Position numbers and translations under genes: made by a program. Shown piece by piece: positions 31,789 through 43,969 of a stretch of DNA of 64,000 bases. Source of the DNA: Sipunculus nudus. Lineage: Eukaryota; Annelida; Sipuncula; Golfingiida; Sipunculidae. How positions within the stretch are numbered: the first letter of the stretch is position 1; each line of letters starts with the position of its first letter. The stretch is from the NCBI GenBank assembly GCA_026874595.1, contig CM049311.1, forward strand, positions 10,819,676-10,883,675, given 5' to 3'. The notes beneath the pieces are model-generated. The model did no database searches, was not told the origin of the DNA, and saw only the letters and a program-made list of their open reading frames with translations.

Positions 31789-32985
31789 TTGACAAAAAAA
31801 AACCAAAACAATTACAATCAACCTGAGACACCTCCACAACCAAACTCTGTCATACATCTGGGAAGGTTTGTGAATATTTTTCCTGTTCTACTATTCACGC
31901 TTACATTCATCACCTTCTTTGTCTTCTTTTTGGCTGGACAACAGATGATAAAACACAAATATTTGCGGGGCATCCTTTCAAAATTTATACATTAGATCTC
32001 TTCAAAGATTTAACTGATAGAGAACAAGAATTCCACAAAGTTCAAATTCTGACTCTACGTGAGTAAAATGCATCACTCGGACCAAGACAATCTTAATAAC
32101 TCTACTCCTTTTTGATAAACACAGTCATGCCTTCAGTACTATCACTGTGCCATAATATCAATGTTGCTGGAACGATGTTTTAGAAAGACCAAACAACATG
32201 ATATTTCTTTTAATGATGAGCCAAAGACTGGCCTCTCACCCCCCCCCCCCCCCGATACCACTCGATGCTTTTATATGTGAATCTGCCAAAACGAGTCTTG
32301 TAGACCTTGCCCTCTTTTCGGAAGATTTACTGGTAGTTCCAACTTTCGCTAAAGATTTAAAAAGGAAACTTATCAACTGTGAAACAGCCTTCAACAATTT
32401 CTGGTTTAATAGTCAAAATAAAAGGCTCCCCTTAATGAAACACAAATGGCCAACCTTCCACATGCCAACAGTGTTGTCTCGAAAAAAAAAAAATGGCTCA
32501 CACCTTCCAAGGTGCCGGATATGATTGGTTATATTTTCGGGCAAAATATACTCCCAGCTTTTTCTCTGATTGGTCCAAATATTGAAAAATATCCAATGCA
32601 AAACCCTGCAATTCACTATAAATATCAAGAAGATCCAATTCTAAACTATGCAATTGCTCAAAGGAGTTTAAATTGTATCCACTGAATTGTCGAAGAAATT
32701 GGTCCCCCAGGTATTAATGTACATCCAAACATTTTCATCAAATTCAGCGATGTGCACGTCAAAATGGAAAACCTAAAAAATGTCTACAGAAGAGAAAGAG
32801 AGTGGTTCTCTGAACAATTGAACATTATGAAATGCTTAGAACTACATCCACAAATATTCCTGCAAGCAGATACAGACAAGAAATTGCAAGCCAAGATCAA
32901 AGATGGTTACATTAAACCGTTCATTCGGGATGTTGAAAGTGTCGATCAGAGGAGGAAGGGTTGGCCGAAAACAATACCATAAACA
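31789..32985 (+). pseudogene. Unrecognised gene relic, conserved with 47.9 kb copy
   Basis: Plus-strand segments in changing frames look coding: KTQIFAGHPFKIYTLDLF and TDREQEFHKVQILTLRE (about 31945-32075); LVDLALFSEDLLVVPTFAKD (about 32295-32360); IGYIFGQNILPAFSLIGPNI and YKYQEDPILNYAIAQRSL (about 32525-32665); GINVHPNIFIKFSDVHVKME (about 32710-32770) running into an intact stretch to 32982 (YRREREWFSEQLN, LELHPQIFLQADTDKKLQAK). The middle part is homologous at protein level to 47943-48350. It lies head-to-head with the polymerase relic and probably belongs to the same virus-like element. I do not recognise the protein. Confidence 0.4.
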
Positions 32986-33560
32986 CACTGTATTCAAATC
33001 TGGCTAAAGAAGATTTTCTTAAACATTTTCCGTCCGTGTTATATTGATCATATTGAAATATCAAAACAACATATGTAAAAAACATGATGTGACATGTGTG
33101 TTAAATATCAATTTTCACCATTATATGTTTAATATCTGAACATGTGAAAAAAAAAAGAATTTATGAAATCAATATTTTTATTGTGGTATATAATTAATTT
33201 CTATTTATATGAAAAGAACAGAAATTGTAAAATCAATATTTTAATGAAAGTTGTACAAAGGTAATTTCTAAACACTACATGTCAAATGAACAATAGAAAA
33301 AAATAAATAATTGTCAATTTTAATGTTTAGTTTAACAGGTGTTTAGAAATTAAACACAACATGTCGAAAAATCAGTGAACACAAATTGTGTATGTTGAAT
33401 ATTTTGTGTTTGTGCGCGGCATGTGTGATCAACCTTTAAAAGCCCTATAAGCCACCCAACGGTCAAAGTGATAAGCGATTTCATGTAAAACCCATAAGTC
33501 CCTACCCGCAAAACCACGACCGAGCTCGGCACCCCTGTGTTCTTTTCAGTACCCCATACC
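32080..33560. repeat. Virus-like relic segment shared with 47.94-48.88 kb, copy 1
   Basis: Collinear similarity with the second copy: cagtcatgccttNagtact at the left, gtccctacccgcaaaa near the right, and ttctNttcagtacccc at the end. Copy 1 has about 670 extra bases (about 32530-33200) and lacks about 135 bp near its right end. Includes a C15 run at 32238-32253. Confidence 0.75.
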
Positions 33561-33561
33561 C

Positions 33562-33563
<2 letters not shown>

Positions 33564-33626
<63 letters not shown>

Positions 33627-33649
33627 TATATATATACACACACACACAT

Positions 33650-33683
<34 letters not shown>

Positions 33684-33684
33684 T
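33564..33684. repeat. (TA)n(CA)n(TA)n compound microsatellite
   Basis: A TA run, a CA run, and TA again. The Tyr/Ile repeat ORF across it is an artefact. Confidence 0.95.
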
Positions 33685-33984
33685 GTGATTTTTATTTGAC
33701 GATGGTTCCCAAAAAAACTGTAGAGGACGCTCTTAGATCAATGCCGTTTTGATGTGGTACGGAAACCCATGTTTTTCTACTTGTTATTCGTCGGCTCAAA
33801 ATCCAAATGGCCTAGACAAAGATATCGGCCAGGTTGCTGTCCCGGTTAGTTCCAGTTTACTGACGTCACGGAAACTCCCGGCGGTAGACGATAGTTCACC
33901 ACTAGACGTTATCTAGTACATGATAACAAGATGTTTATCAACGCACTTAGCCAGGTTTGCTTTGACAATCGTTTCAAAATGGGT
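33685..33984 (+). promoter_or_regulatory. Possible promoter and first exon
   Basis: A perfect CRE palindrome TGACGTCA at 33861-33868 is followed about 110 bp later by TTCAAAATGG|GTAAGTATA. This places an ATG in strong Kozak context (A at -3, G at +4) directly on an excellent splice donor at 33984. The exon would end in phase 1, the phase used by the transporter exons at 39.5 kb and 40.7 kb. The link to that gene, across a 5.5-kb intron, is speculative. Confidence 0.25.
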
Positions 33985-34271
33985 AAGTATAAGAATATAT
34001 CTTTATTTTTATTTGACAGCCCAGTTCAACATAAATCGAGATACAGTTCAAAGACCCAATAACCTGTAGGCTATAATTTTACCAAATTGTGCTTACTTTT
34101 ATTAATCAATGTATGTTGAACTTATATCTGCGGGGATGTTTGGATATTAATTGCCTTGACATTCCGCTTCATTCTAGTATTTTGCACAAATGCATTGAAA
34201 TACATATATAATTATAATACAAAGGTGTCTAAGCATGTTCGAGCTTCTCTCCCTGTCTCTCTATCATTCAC

Positions 34272-34280
<9 letters not shown>

Positions 34281-34327
<47 letters not shown>
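34281..34327. repeat. (TA)n microsatellite
   Basis: Pure TA run. Confidence 0.95.
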
Positions 34328-34329
<2 letters not shown>

Positions 34330-34729
34330 ACGAAATAATACTTACAAACCTAATCGACCATATTATTAATGAATCCGGCACAGAACTGGCAAAAATATTG
34401 GCATCTGTCCGACCATCCTTCCAAAAATATGTCATAATCGTTTTCAGCAGTTCTTCGGAGCTATGACAAAAGATAATTGCGTGGAAAAATCAAAGGGGGA
34501 ATGTGATCCTAGGAGGAATAGCTAAGTTAATTTTGAAGATATTGTCGCACTGTGGCTACCCCTTTCCGTTTGCTGAAATACAGGCGATTGTTAAATATGC
34601 ATAAGAGATCTGAGACCCTTGGACCAATCTTTCCGTAACAAAGCATAATTATTGGGTGACATATTAACTGGTGACTAACGAAGACTGGTCACCTCCAATC
34701 CATTTCGTGCAATATAAATCTGGTTGTCT
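34328..34729. other. Spacer, no gene recognised
   Basis: Nothing beyond short random frames. Confidence 0.45.
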
Positions 34730-35530
34730 AGGAAATAACTGCCCGTATCTCAGTGGTGGTTAATGTATTGGGTTGAAATTTTACATGTCCATAGACCTTG
34801 AAATTGCACATGCCAATCGCCTTAGATACCTCCTTCTCGTACTGGAGCCTAGTGGCGCGACTTAAAATCATTTTTCGTGGCGTCCATCCTAACGTTTGCC
34901 ATCTGTTCGTCTTAGGGAATGGTTCAATGTATTAGGCTGAAATTGTGCATGTTATAGATCTTGGATACCGCCATCAGTAATCGTATTTGCGTGGCATCCA
35001 CACATGCGTTTTTAAGTGAAAATCACTCATATCTCAAGAGTGGTTTAATTTCCCGGGTCTGAAATTTGGCATGTCCATCCTTGCAGAGTTTTTTTCTCTT
35101 GGACCAGACAGGTCGCACCCCTTACCTTTCAGTGTTCGTAGAATACCTGGATTCCCTTTTTCAGGGAGTGGATTGCCGTATTGGCCTGAAATATTGCATG
35201 TCTATAGAACTTGGATACCTCCATCTCGTATTAAAGACTGGTGGCGTCATCTGTGCCTTTGCTTTGGGTTAAAGTCGCCCACCTTTCAGAAGTGGATGGA
35301 TGTATCAGCAGGAAATGTTGCATGTTTGTTCGTCTTCGATAGCTGTGCTGTCGACCAGACAGGTCGCGCTACCTGCCGTTCGGTTTTTTAGAATACATTG
35401 ATGCTGGTTTGATGTCTCGGTCTGAAATGTTATATTTTTATCCGTCTTGGGTAGATTTGTCAGTCACGAGACTAGTGGCACCACCTGAATCACGTACTTG
35501 TAAAATACGTTCTTATACACAAGCCAGGTG
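34730..35530. repeat. Diverged tandem repeat, about six units of 110-165 bp
   Basis: Key phrase 'gg-ctgaaat-ttgcatgt' recurs at about 34771, 34935, 35055, 35183, 35309 and 35420. It is followed in several units by cttggatacctccatctcgt, agactggtggcgNcatctg or ccagacaggtcgc. The open frames at 35066-35391 come from this repeat. Confidence 0.75.
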
Positions 35531-36639
35531 GCACCACTACTGACGTTAGACGTCGCGAATTGCTGGTTGCCTTCCTCTTAAACTTAAATTAATTTGATCT
35601 TTTTTTTATTCCACAAATAAAATATTCTCAGAGATAATTATAAGTAATTTTGGAGTAGTTCAGCGTGGATGGCAGATCCATCAGAAATCAAAGATAGAAC
35701 AGAGTAACCCATATTCTTAAAGAAAATATGAATAATTACAGGAATATAAGAAAAGTTTATACTTAAATATGAACCGCCAGGAATTCAAAGAAAGCATTTA
35801 TGATATGCGGTGGCGTCTACAGGTGTCACTAGTACTCCGATACACTGATGATCTGTTTTTTGTTTACATATCAGTTATATTTCAGAGTACATCGGATGGG
35901 TCGTCAGAGACTAATGATCGCCTGCTGACACGCAATGCTGACATGCTGTTCAGCCTCAAGTATTCATCCTTCACCTATGACCAATACATATTGATTTTAA
36001 CTGGTTGCACACCTTTTTGATAAACTATGTACTAGTCTGATGCCCACATGTGAGTAAATTGTTCATCATAATACCTTGTACCATATACTGGAAAGAGAAA
36101 TGTCACATTAGTGCTTAGATAAAATTAAATTGGAACCAGCAATATAAAGGCGGTACGTGCGAGCTGTAGTAAGGGGGAGAGCTTGTATCAACGAGCAGAT
36201 ATATAACGAAAAGCCGCAAGCAAGAACGCACGTACACACACGCCGGGTGCATATGGACGCACACGAAACGTACCTCAACCAAATCCGGGTACAAAGAGAG
36301 CACGTACACAAGTACTTTTCCTCATGCGACTAACTCTTCATGTTGACGACTACAAAGTCCTAAATTCCTTATTATAAATGGGAAGTACCATTTAGGTCAT
36401 CAGCTCTAATTTTACCAGCTGTGTGAGTTAAGAATAATTTCTCGGTGTGTGCATTGGGTTGTCGTCATGTGGTATACCTTAAATGAAAATATAAAATGTC
36501 ATTTTTGTGTAGTAACGCGTCAAGGGTAAATTTTTATTCACCTTTTATTCCCGGCGTATTACGCTTTATCAGGATATATGATCATATCGTAAAGTCATAC
36601 GCCACATTACAGCTCATGATAAAATAGTGTAAAACACCT
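35531..36639. other. Spacer, no gene recognised
   Basis: Only short frames (for example 35769-36020) without recognisable domains. Confidence 0.45.
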
Positions 36640-36910
36640 TAAAAAACTATATGGTCTAGAGGTAGAGAACAGGATTAACAGCCGGACGATCGTGAGTTCA
36701 TATCGTACCGAGGCAGTGAGATTTTTCAAAGTTGGCCGAAAACAAGGCTTAATGGAAAAGCTGTCACTTACTAAACCCTTTCGGGGGTTCCTTGTTGGTA
36801 TGAACCAACAACTGATACGTTAACACAACCACGGCCCGCCGGTGATGTCACCGGGCCGGGTTGACACGAGAACATCATGAAGTCGAAAACCGGAATTCAA
36901 TTCTGCAGAT
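36640..36910 (+). mobile_element. tRNA-derived SINE-like element
   Basis: TGGTCTAGAGG at about 36652 matches the Pol III A-box consensus fully. GTTCATATC at about 36693 is one base off a B box, at tRNA-like spacing (about 40 bp). A non-tRNA body follows, including CCGGTGATGTCACCGG, a 7-bp hairpin. The head (GCCGGACGATCGTGAGTTC) is shared with 49290-49380. Ends are approximate. Confidence 0.5.
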
Positions 36911-37289
36911 GTACATAAAAGATGTAGGCGGTTACCTCCCTAAACATTTAGTAACTCGTATGAGGATTTGACAATACGACTCATCTGAGGGTAAGTAGAA
37001 GATATAGGTATTAGTAGGTATAAGTTAGTACAAAGGACATTTCAGTAGGCAACTTCACACATGCAACCCTCGATCTTCTTTACATTAGGTTCGTAAAGAT
37101 GTATTTACACATATATAACTATGTTCTTGGGTTATAGTCAAGTCAATGAACAATTTTTATCAATGAAGTTGGACAAAAGTGTTATCAAAGATTTCTCGCC
37201 TGAAATGGATTCATTTATGGGGTATTAGTACACAGATAAAACCCCACGCGATTTCACCCATGGCAAAGTGTCATTTTCACCCAAAATCC

Positions 37290-38150
37290 AAGAAGACCCC
37301 ATTATAAGGGATAAAATATTAAAATGACCGTGGTCCCATAACTAACTGACATATTAGGATGCACGTTCATTAGATGACACTTCTGATGTCATGAAAGACA
37401 TATATCATGTATAAAGGTCAAGGTCAGGGTTAAAAAAAGGCGGGAAAAAAGGCCAAACTCTCCCTGATATGGCATTTATTTTCAACCGAATGCTATAAAG
37501 GCATATTTCAAATATAATTTCTATTTGACATCAGGGTGCCCCTACATTTGGTGATACATTTGATGTCAAAAAGATATATATCATCTTGTAAGGTCAAAGT
37601 TAAACATGGGAGAGAAAGGGCAACAATCGCCATGAGATTGCATGTTTTTTGCTAGAATATGACATAAAAATGCACTTCAAGTTGCTTATTCTAATTAACT
37701 GCACCAAAATGCATTTGGTGGTACGGTACTTCTTAGGTCAGGAATAGTACATACCATGCATGCAGGTCAAAGTCAAACTTGGAAGAAAAAAGTAATAATC
37801 CTCATGATATAGCATGTGTTTTGCGAGAACGTAACAAAGAAGCAAATTCAAAGGGTCATTTCCATGTAAATTTAGAATTCTCTTTCTTTTGGTTGTAGTT
37901 TAAGGCCAGGTAAGGTTCATATCTTCAATCAGGATCAAGGTGAGGTTAAATTGAATAAAAAACAGTATTGTCGACGATAGGCATGTTTTTGCAACAAAGT
38001 GACATTTAAGGTATAACTTCTAGCTCACATCAGAATTGATTCGGTGGTTCTCCTGAGGTCAGGAAAGTTACATACCATGCATCAAGGTAAAGTCATATTC
38101 CAAACTTGATAGGAAAATGCCAATCCCCATGATTTGGTTAACATGGCACA
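37290..38150. repeat. Diverged tandem repeat, about five units of ~165 bp
   Basis: Recurrent phrases 'catgatatggcatgttttt' (about 37470, 37632, 37802, 37977, 38130), 'acataccatgcat-aggtcaaagtcaaacttgg' fragments and 'tttggtggt-ct' define the period. No coding content. Confidence 0.75.
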
Positions 38151-39525
38151 AATAATTAAAAACTAATTTGATATCTGCTTGTTACAATACATGTGATTAA
38201 AAATTTGATAGGAATCATCATTTCATGTCATATATGTAAATCTACAATTCATGAAGCTGTGAACCTATTCATCATTTAAATATCATCATTATTTTCTTCA
38301 TCATCATGCTCACAATCATAATCATCCTTATCCGTATCTCTGCTCTTAGTTTGTGTCAATTTCATTGAAGCAAATACTGTGTATTGGTAACATACTGGTG
38401 AAGTATATTCAGTTCCTCCTTACGATAGGTACATGTTTATTTTATCACCTAACCCCTAAAGTTGCACTTAATGAATTTTTAAATATTCAGGAGCTACTTG
38501 TAATGTAACCCTGATTGAAGGAGATGCTCACAGCTTAAACCGAAGGATGGCATATTTCTCGGCTAAAGTTCCGAAAATTTCCTGCAGATTGTTCTGATGT
38601 ACTTAAGTTGCACACACCATGCTGACATCACAGGTACTAGTTTCAACCCATTCATTGTGACAGCAAAACAGTCACTTTGTATAACTACACTGGAGATGCC
38701 TCCTCAAAATATCTAATTTATGTGATTGTATGTGGATGTGATACCCCCTTAAGGACACACAGTATGCAGCACACAAAAAAAGCCAGCTGCTAACTTCATG
38801 TCTCCAAATTACCGATTATATGGCAAGCATATAGATCAGGGAAGCTCTGCTTATGATGTAGGGACCCCCCCCCCCCCCCCTCCCAACTAAACCCCACATC
38901 TGCTCGAGTTGCAAAGATTCAAACCAGAGTTCCAACATCTACAGGCACGTTCTTCGCCTGCCACCAACACAAAATGTGCATCACGATGCTTAGGCCTGAT
39001 GTTATATGCGATGACTATGGAAGACTGAACTTTGTAATGCCACATGGGCTTCAGGTGTTATCCATCTGCCTAAAGAATGCAGACGAAGTAGTCATTTCGT
39101 GAGGTCAGAATCTAACCACTCTTCCGTGTCGTCACACAAGTTGTCCGGTTTGATGTTATCATAAACAGGTTTAAACTACATCGTCTTACCTGTGATATAG
39201 TGTCTGTGTGCCATAAATGCATCAGCAATTTCTGCTGCAATATATGTTGGCTTTTTGGTACAACAAATAAAAGTTATATACGCTATTTAGCAGATTTGAC
39301 ATTCTGATTTTCCTTCTGCGTGCTCATCAGTAATTTTACTCTGACCTTCTCTTCTGCAAATCATTTTCAATTACTAGTTTATAACCCTGTCAAGAATGCA
39401 TCAGTAGTTGAATTCAGATAGATTTCCAGTGTTCTATTCAGCGGCTTATCCTGACAAATGTCAAATAGATCCCTCACCTGGATCCCCTAGCAAATATCAT
39501 CAGGTCCCTGCATTGTGTCACGAAG
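38151..39525. other. Spacer with a C17 run, no gene recognised
   Basis: Poly(C) at about 38867-38880. No sustained frames. Probably intronic or upstream of the transporter exons. Confidence 0.4.
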
Positions 39526-42500
39526 ATGCCACGTGACCTGACTGGTATGATGTACATCATTGGCGGGATAAGTTTTACTGCCACCAATAGCCCCGGCACC
39601 TTAGTATTTGAACAGCTGTTACAGGAGTATGGAAGTTTGAGGGCTGCAACAGCATGGGTCTTCTCCTTGAACAGCATGTTTGTCTTCTCTATGGGTAGGA
39701 TGTTCCTTAATTTGGTCGTCTGTCTTCCTTCTTTTTTTAAGTATTTTTTTTCTTTTTTTATTTAATATATTATAAATAATAACAATAATAATAATCATGA
39801 TAATAATAATATTAAGAAGAATTATTATTATTATAATATTATGTCTCATTCATATAACGCTAATTCAACAGTTATCTACTGTTATGAAAGGTGCTTCACG
39901 AAGTAAGATGAAAAGTTGGTTCCAATTATTACTAAGAGCACAGTCTACAAATTTATAAATGTGTTACGAAATCACTCCTTGACACCTTGGTCTGTTGCAA
40001 TAAGGTGACCGAAGTCTTGTTGGTGACCTAAGCCAAGGGCCATGTTCATATCACTATGTTAACCATTATGACATCACACTTGTTACAAATGTATTCAGGT
40101 CCTAAGCCAAGGGCCATGTTCATATCACTATGTTAACCATTATGACATCACACTTGTTACAAATGTATTCAGGTCTTCTATTGGGCCCAAGTCCGGTAAA
40201 ATGTAATTGAAGCAGATCCCTGGTTTATAAGAACTATCAAGAGCTGATAACTTTCTTTTAAAAGAAGCTAATGATGGTCTGAGAGAATGGGGACGTCCAT
40301 TCCATGTGTTGGGAAGGCTCTCGAATAACACATCTGATTTCCTGCCTTAGGAACCACTAAAGCCGTTGGTCGGATGATCTAAGCTTCCTTACTCTATGTC
40401 AAAGCTTATTCTTATGATCCATCGTCGGTCAGAGTAAGACATTTACAGGAATGTAAAGATAGTAAAAAATACATAGCATGTAAAAATGTCCGTATTATAT
40501 TCGTCACAAAACAACAGGAGGAAATGGCTTCTATAAGCGTTTGATATGTTTCTGCAATGAAAATAACATAGCAAACATTTTTTTATCATGAGGAAAAGAA
40601 TATTTACCAGTTTTACCTTTCAGTATTATTCAGCAATACCCCTTTGTTTTCTTCAGCTTGTCTGCCAGCCATGCTCACCAAGAGGTCCAGTTTCAGGACT
40701 ATCATTGTGACTGGCGGGATTTTAAGGTTTACCGGAATTCTCCTGTCAGCCTTCATGCCGAGTGTCGCCTATATCTACGTATCCTACGGCATTATAGCGG
40801 GTAATTAGGTATTAATGATACAGAAAATGTAGAAGATGTAGTGTTGCCGACTTTGGCGTTTTCTGAGTTGGTAACGTAGTCACTCCATTTGATTTTCAGT
40901 CTAGCTTCTTATACCTTTCACCTCTGTCATGTTCGGTGCCTTTGTTTCGTGCGGTAAACCTCTAGTTAAATGTCCACACGGAACAATTACAATCCTAGAA
41001 AGATTGACTTATAGCAAAAGTGGAATAAATAAACAAATTTTTTCCAAGTGCATGCACACAACCGGAAATATGAGGGACAAACGAGGCAGTACCGTTAGTA
41101 TTGTCAGGTGGTAAGAACCTAACCAAAGGTCCGAGAATCAAACTTGCCATAAAAGAAAGGCAGCTTTATTACTTTAAAATTCGACTGCTAGGTGGATCTT
41201 AACACTTCCTTCCTTCATAAAAACCCCGAATACTCGGTGTCCCAAGGTCGGGGATTATACAGCCATAATGAGCAATATGATCCATGTGTTTTTTAATTAA
41301 TACGAACATTACGAAAAATGTTTTGTACTTACAATGCACACCACTCTTCGTAGCATTTGGTGACACCTTGACATGGGATCCTATATGTTGATAGCTCCGT
41401 ATGCGTGTCCGGTGAATCGGTCGGGGCCTTGTGTTCCCGCCGCTTGTTCAGATGATGTTTGAGTTTTACGGATATTCTGGTACAATGATGGTGATCTCAG
41501 CCATAACGCTGCATCTGTGTGTGTTCGGGTCCTACAGACAACTTCCGGCGTCACAGAAAAAGAATAGAGGAAATGATGAAATGAAAACGATTTGCACACA
41601 GGAAACCGAGCAGACCAATTGGAAAGAAATGGTTGAGATAAGTTCAGTAGCGGCAACTGTAATTCACCACCGGTGGCATGCAAGGGTGTACATTTATCAG
41701 GGTCGGGCTCTGAATTCTACAAAAGAGTACTTCATCAAGACAAAAATAACAAAGAGATATATGTATCAGATGATCAGAAATGGACTTTATTGAAACGAAA
41801 AGTGAAGCAATGTCACTCCTGTTTATGCACGGTTTCTTTCGTTAGTTTCGCAGTGCTGCAAATAATGGTGCTGGTAGGTCTTATGATCACAAGGACATTC
41901 ATAGCAGGCTTGGCTTTGGACCGTGGTGTAACACTGATGCAAGGATCATACCTGGTCTCAATAACGGCAGGGATGGAGTTATTCAATAGACTTTTTGTCG
42001 GGAAAATCTACGATATCCCTTTCCTAAAAAATAAGTGGTCCTATGTGTATTCTGCCATAGGAATTATAGTAGGGGTAGCGACTGCCTTGATGCCTCTAAG
42101 TTATAGTTTTGCAACTCTGGCTGTTATAGTGGCTTTCTCTAGTTTATTTAACGGATGTTTTAATTCCCAATACACAACGGTGCTTGGTAAATTGCTCGGC
42201 GCCGGACATCTTCCCGAGGGAATGAGTATCATTGGTATTTTCAAAGGAGTAGCAGCAGTGGTTGGACCGGTCATTAAAGGTGAGTCCACCAATTATGGTA
42301 TTACTAAATTTCCATTGCTTACTCAACAGGTAAAATAACAAATTTGTTTTCATAAGAACGTATTAGCCACATATAATTAAAAAAATTTTGACACTTCATT
42401 AATTCTTTTTATTGTAGAAAAAAGAATAGATTCATTTGAACCGTTTTCAAAACCCCTAGTACCACAGCGGGTTTTGTTTTGCAATATTATCGTTTATATT

Positions 42501-42856
42501 TAGACAAATATTAATTATTTAAAGGGTTGAATTTCCTTTTTCGCGTTTGAATAAATATATGAATATGAATATGCCAGTTCTTGAATCGAATATGAAATAT
42601 TCAATAAAAATCCTTTTTGGTTGGATAATGATATGATTTACACATTCCATAACTGTGTCTTTTTTCAGGTATGATGCGAGATATCATGGGGAGCTACGAC
42701 TACGCATTTTACGGGAGCGGGGCCCTCGTCAGTTTCTTCTCGTTTTTGTTTGCATGCGTGCTTACGTTTTCAAGATACTGTGGGAAAAATGAGAAAACAC
42801 ACACCCAAGCTGACGAAACTGAAAACGAAATAAAAATCACAACAGAGACAAAATAA
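39526..42856 (+). CDS. Monocarboxylate-transporter-like (SLC16, MFS) gene, multi-exon, disrupted
   Basis: Exons seen: to 39694 (about 39526-39694; GTLVFEQLLQEYGSLRAATA then WVFSLNSMFVFSMG, donor atgg|gtagg); 40657-40800 (acceptor cttcag; LTKRSSFRTIIVTGGILRF, YVSYGIIAG, phase 1 both ends); about 41395-42279 (SVCVSGESVGAL, VFPPLVQMMFEFYGYSGTM, a hydrophilic loop, then six membrane segments with NRLFVGKIYDIPFLKNKWSY and GIFKGVAAVVGPVIKG; donor aaag|gtgagt, phase 1); 42669-42856 (RDIMGSYDYAFYGSGALV, one membrane segment, charged tail, stop). The order matches 12-span plasma-membrane SLC16 carriers, which co-transport monocarboxylates with protons or carry other small solutes. An exon between 40800 and 41395 is not intact. 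Two frame breaks (near 41427, and 41633-41790) are visible. The true start exon is not found. Confidence 0.7.
40027..40174. repeat. Exact 74-bp tandem duplication
   Basis: 40027-40100 and 40101-40174 appear identical, both starting cctaagccaagggccatgtt and ending tgtattcaggt. It lies in an intron of the transporter gene. Confidence 0.95.
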
Positions 42857-43139
42857 TATCTCGTTTTCGCTCATTCACACTAGAAATAAGTTCAATCTGT
42901 GAAGTCTCCCTTGGGCCGAGATCTCCCGAGGCGGAATTACCATGCTGATTTCGTCCGACACTTTTCGATCAAATGTGCGGGGCAATGGATCAGGACACTG
43001 GTAGTGTAACATTTTAGTACATGACCACGGCCTCGGAACAAAAAGGTACTAGCCGTTAATACATTCTTCCATCGAGACATATTCTCGACTTCATAAATAT
43101 GTTCTCAATCGTTGCAAAGGTGATATGCCTGATAAAAGC
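42857..43139. other. 3' flank of transporter gene
   Basis: No clear AATAAA was found close to the stop. Confidence 0.35.
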
Positions 43140-43745
43140 ACCAAATTTTCATGGCCTAACCTTTCAGTTTCTTATAGGAGCAACTTCATAAAAATGCACG
43201 ATAGCAGCCATTCCGGATTCCAAGATAGTCGCCATCCAGAAACCCGTATATGCTAATACCTCGGCTTCTAGGTGACTTAGGAAACAATCTTAGTGTTTAA
43301 ACATTTACATCGGCAAAGTATACATTTATACTGTCGAAATTATCAAAATAATGATTATTCATTAAAATTCAACCATGTACTAGAAACGAAGGCCATAATG
43401 TGCTCTTTTCTTTTTCATCTTGGGCTTAGGCTCAAATTTGAGAATGCGACTGTCTAACTGAAAGCAGCAAACCTATATATTTTTCATGGCCTTAACATTT
43501 TAAATGTTATAGGATCCACTTTCTCAAAACGCATTATGGCAGCCATTTTGGATTCCAGCGCGGCCGCCACGTAGGGACATATAAATGCTCTTGTTTTGGC
43601 TTCTAGGTAACTAATGCAATCTTAGTGCTTAAACATACATTTTCCTAGGTAAGGAATACAATTATGATATCCATAGTATCAAAAATGATTTTTCTTAAAT
43701 TAACCCATTAAGTAGAAACACACGTAATTATTGTGTCTTATTTTA
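43140..43745. repeat. 335-bp diverged tandem duplication
   Basis: 'catggcctNaac-ttt' at about 43150 and 43485 is followed in both by 'ataggagc/atccact', 'gcagccattNNggattcca', 'ggcttctaggt' and 'aatcttagtg-ttaaaca'. The phrase gcagccattttggattcc is a common motif in invertebrate repeats. Confidence 0.8.
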
Positions 43746-43969
43746 CTCTTAGGGTAAGATGGCTACCATAATGCATTTTAAAGAAGTTGCTTTTATCAAA
43801 AATTGAAAGGTAAGTCCATTAATAATACATGGAAAACGTTTTGTGCCTTTATCCGGCATGCCCCAATCCTTCCATAATGTTGGTCGAAGCTGCTTAAATC
43901 ACGGGATTAGGACAAGTTCTACTTAACATTTTATGTATAGGTTTCAAATTTGGGCCCGAAGACGTTAAA

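Noticed and set aside
33350-33667. 105-codon ORF with Tyr/Ile and Cys/Val repeats
   Set aside because: Translation of a (TA)n(CA)n microsatellite.
35066-35391. 68- and 106-codon plus-strand ORFs
   Set aside because: Derived from the diverged 110-165 bp tandem repeat; no recognisable domain.
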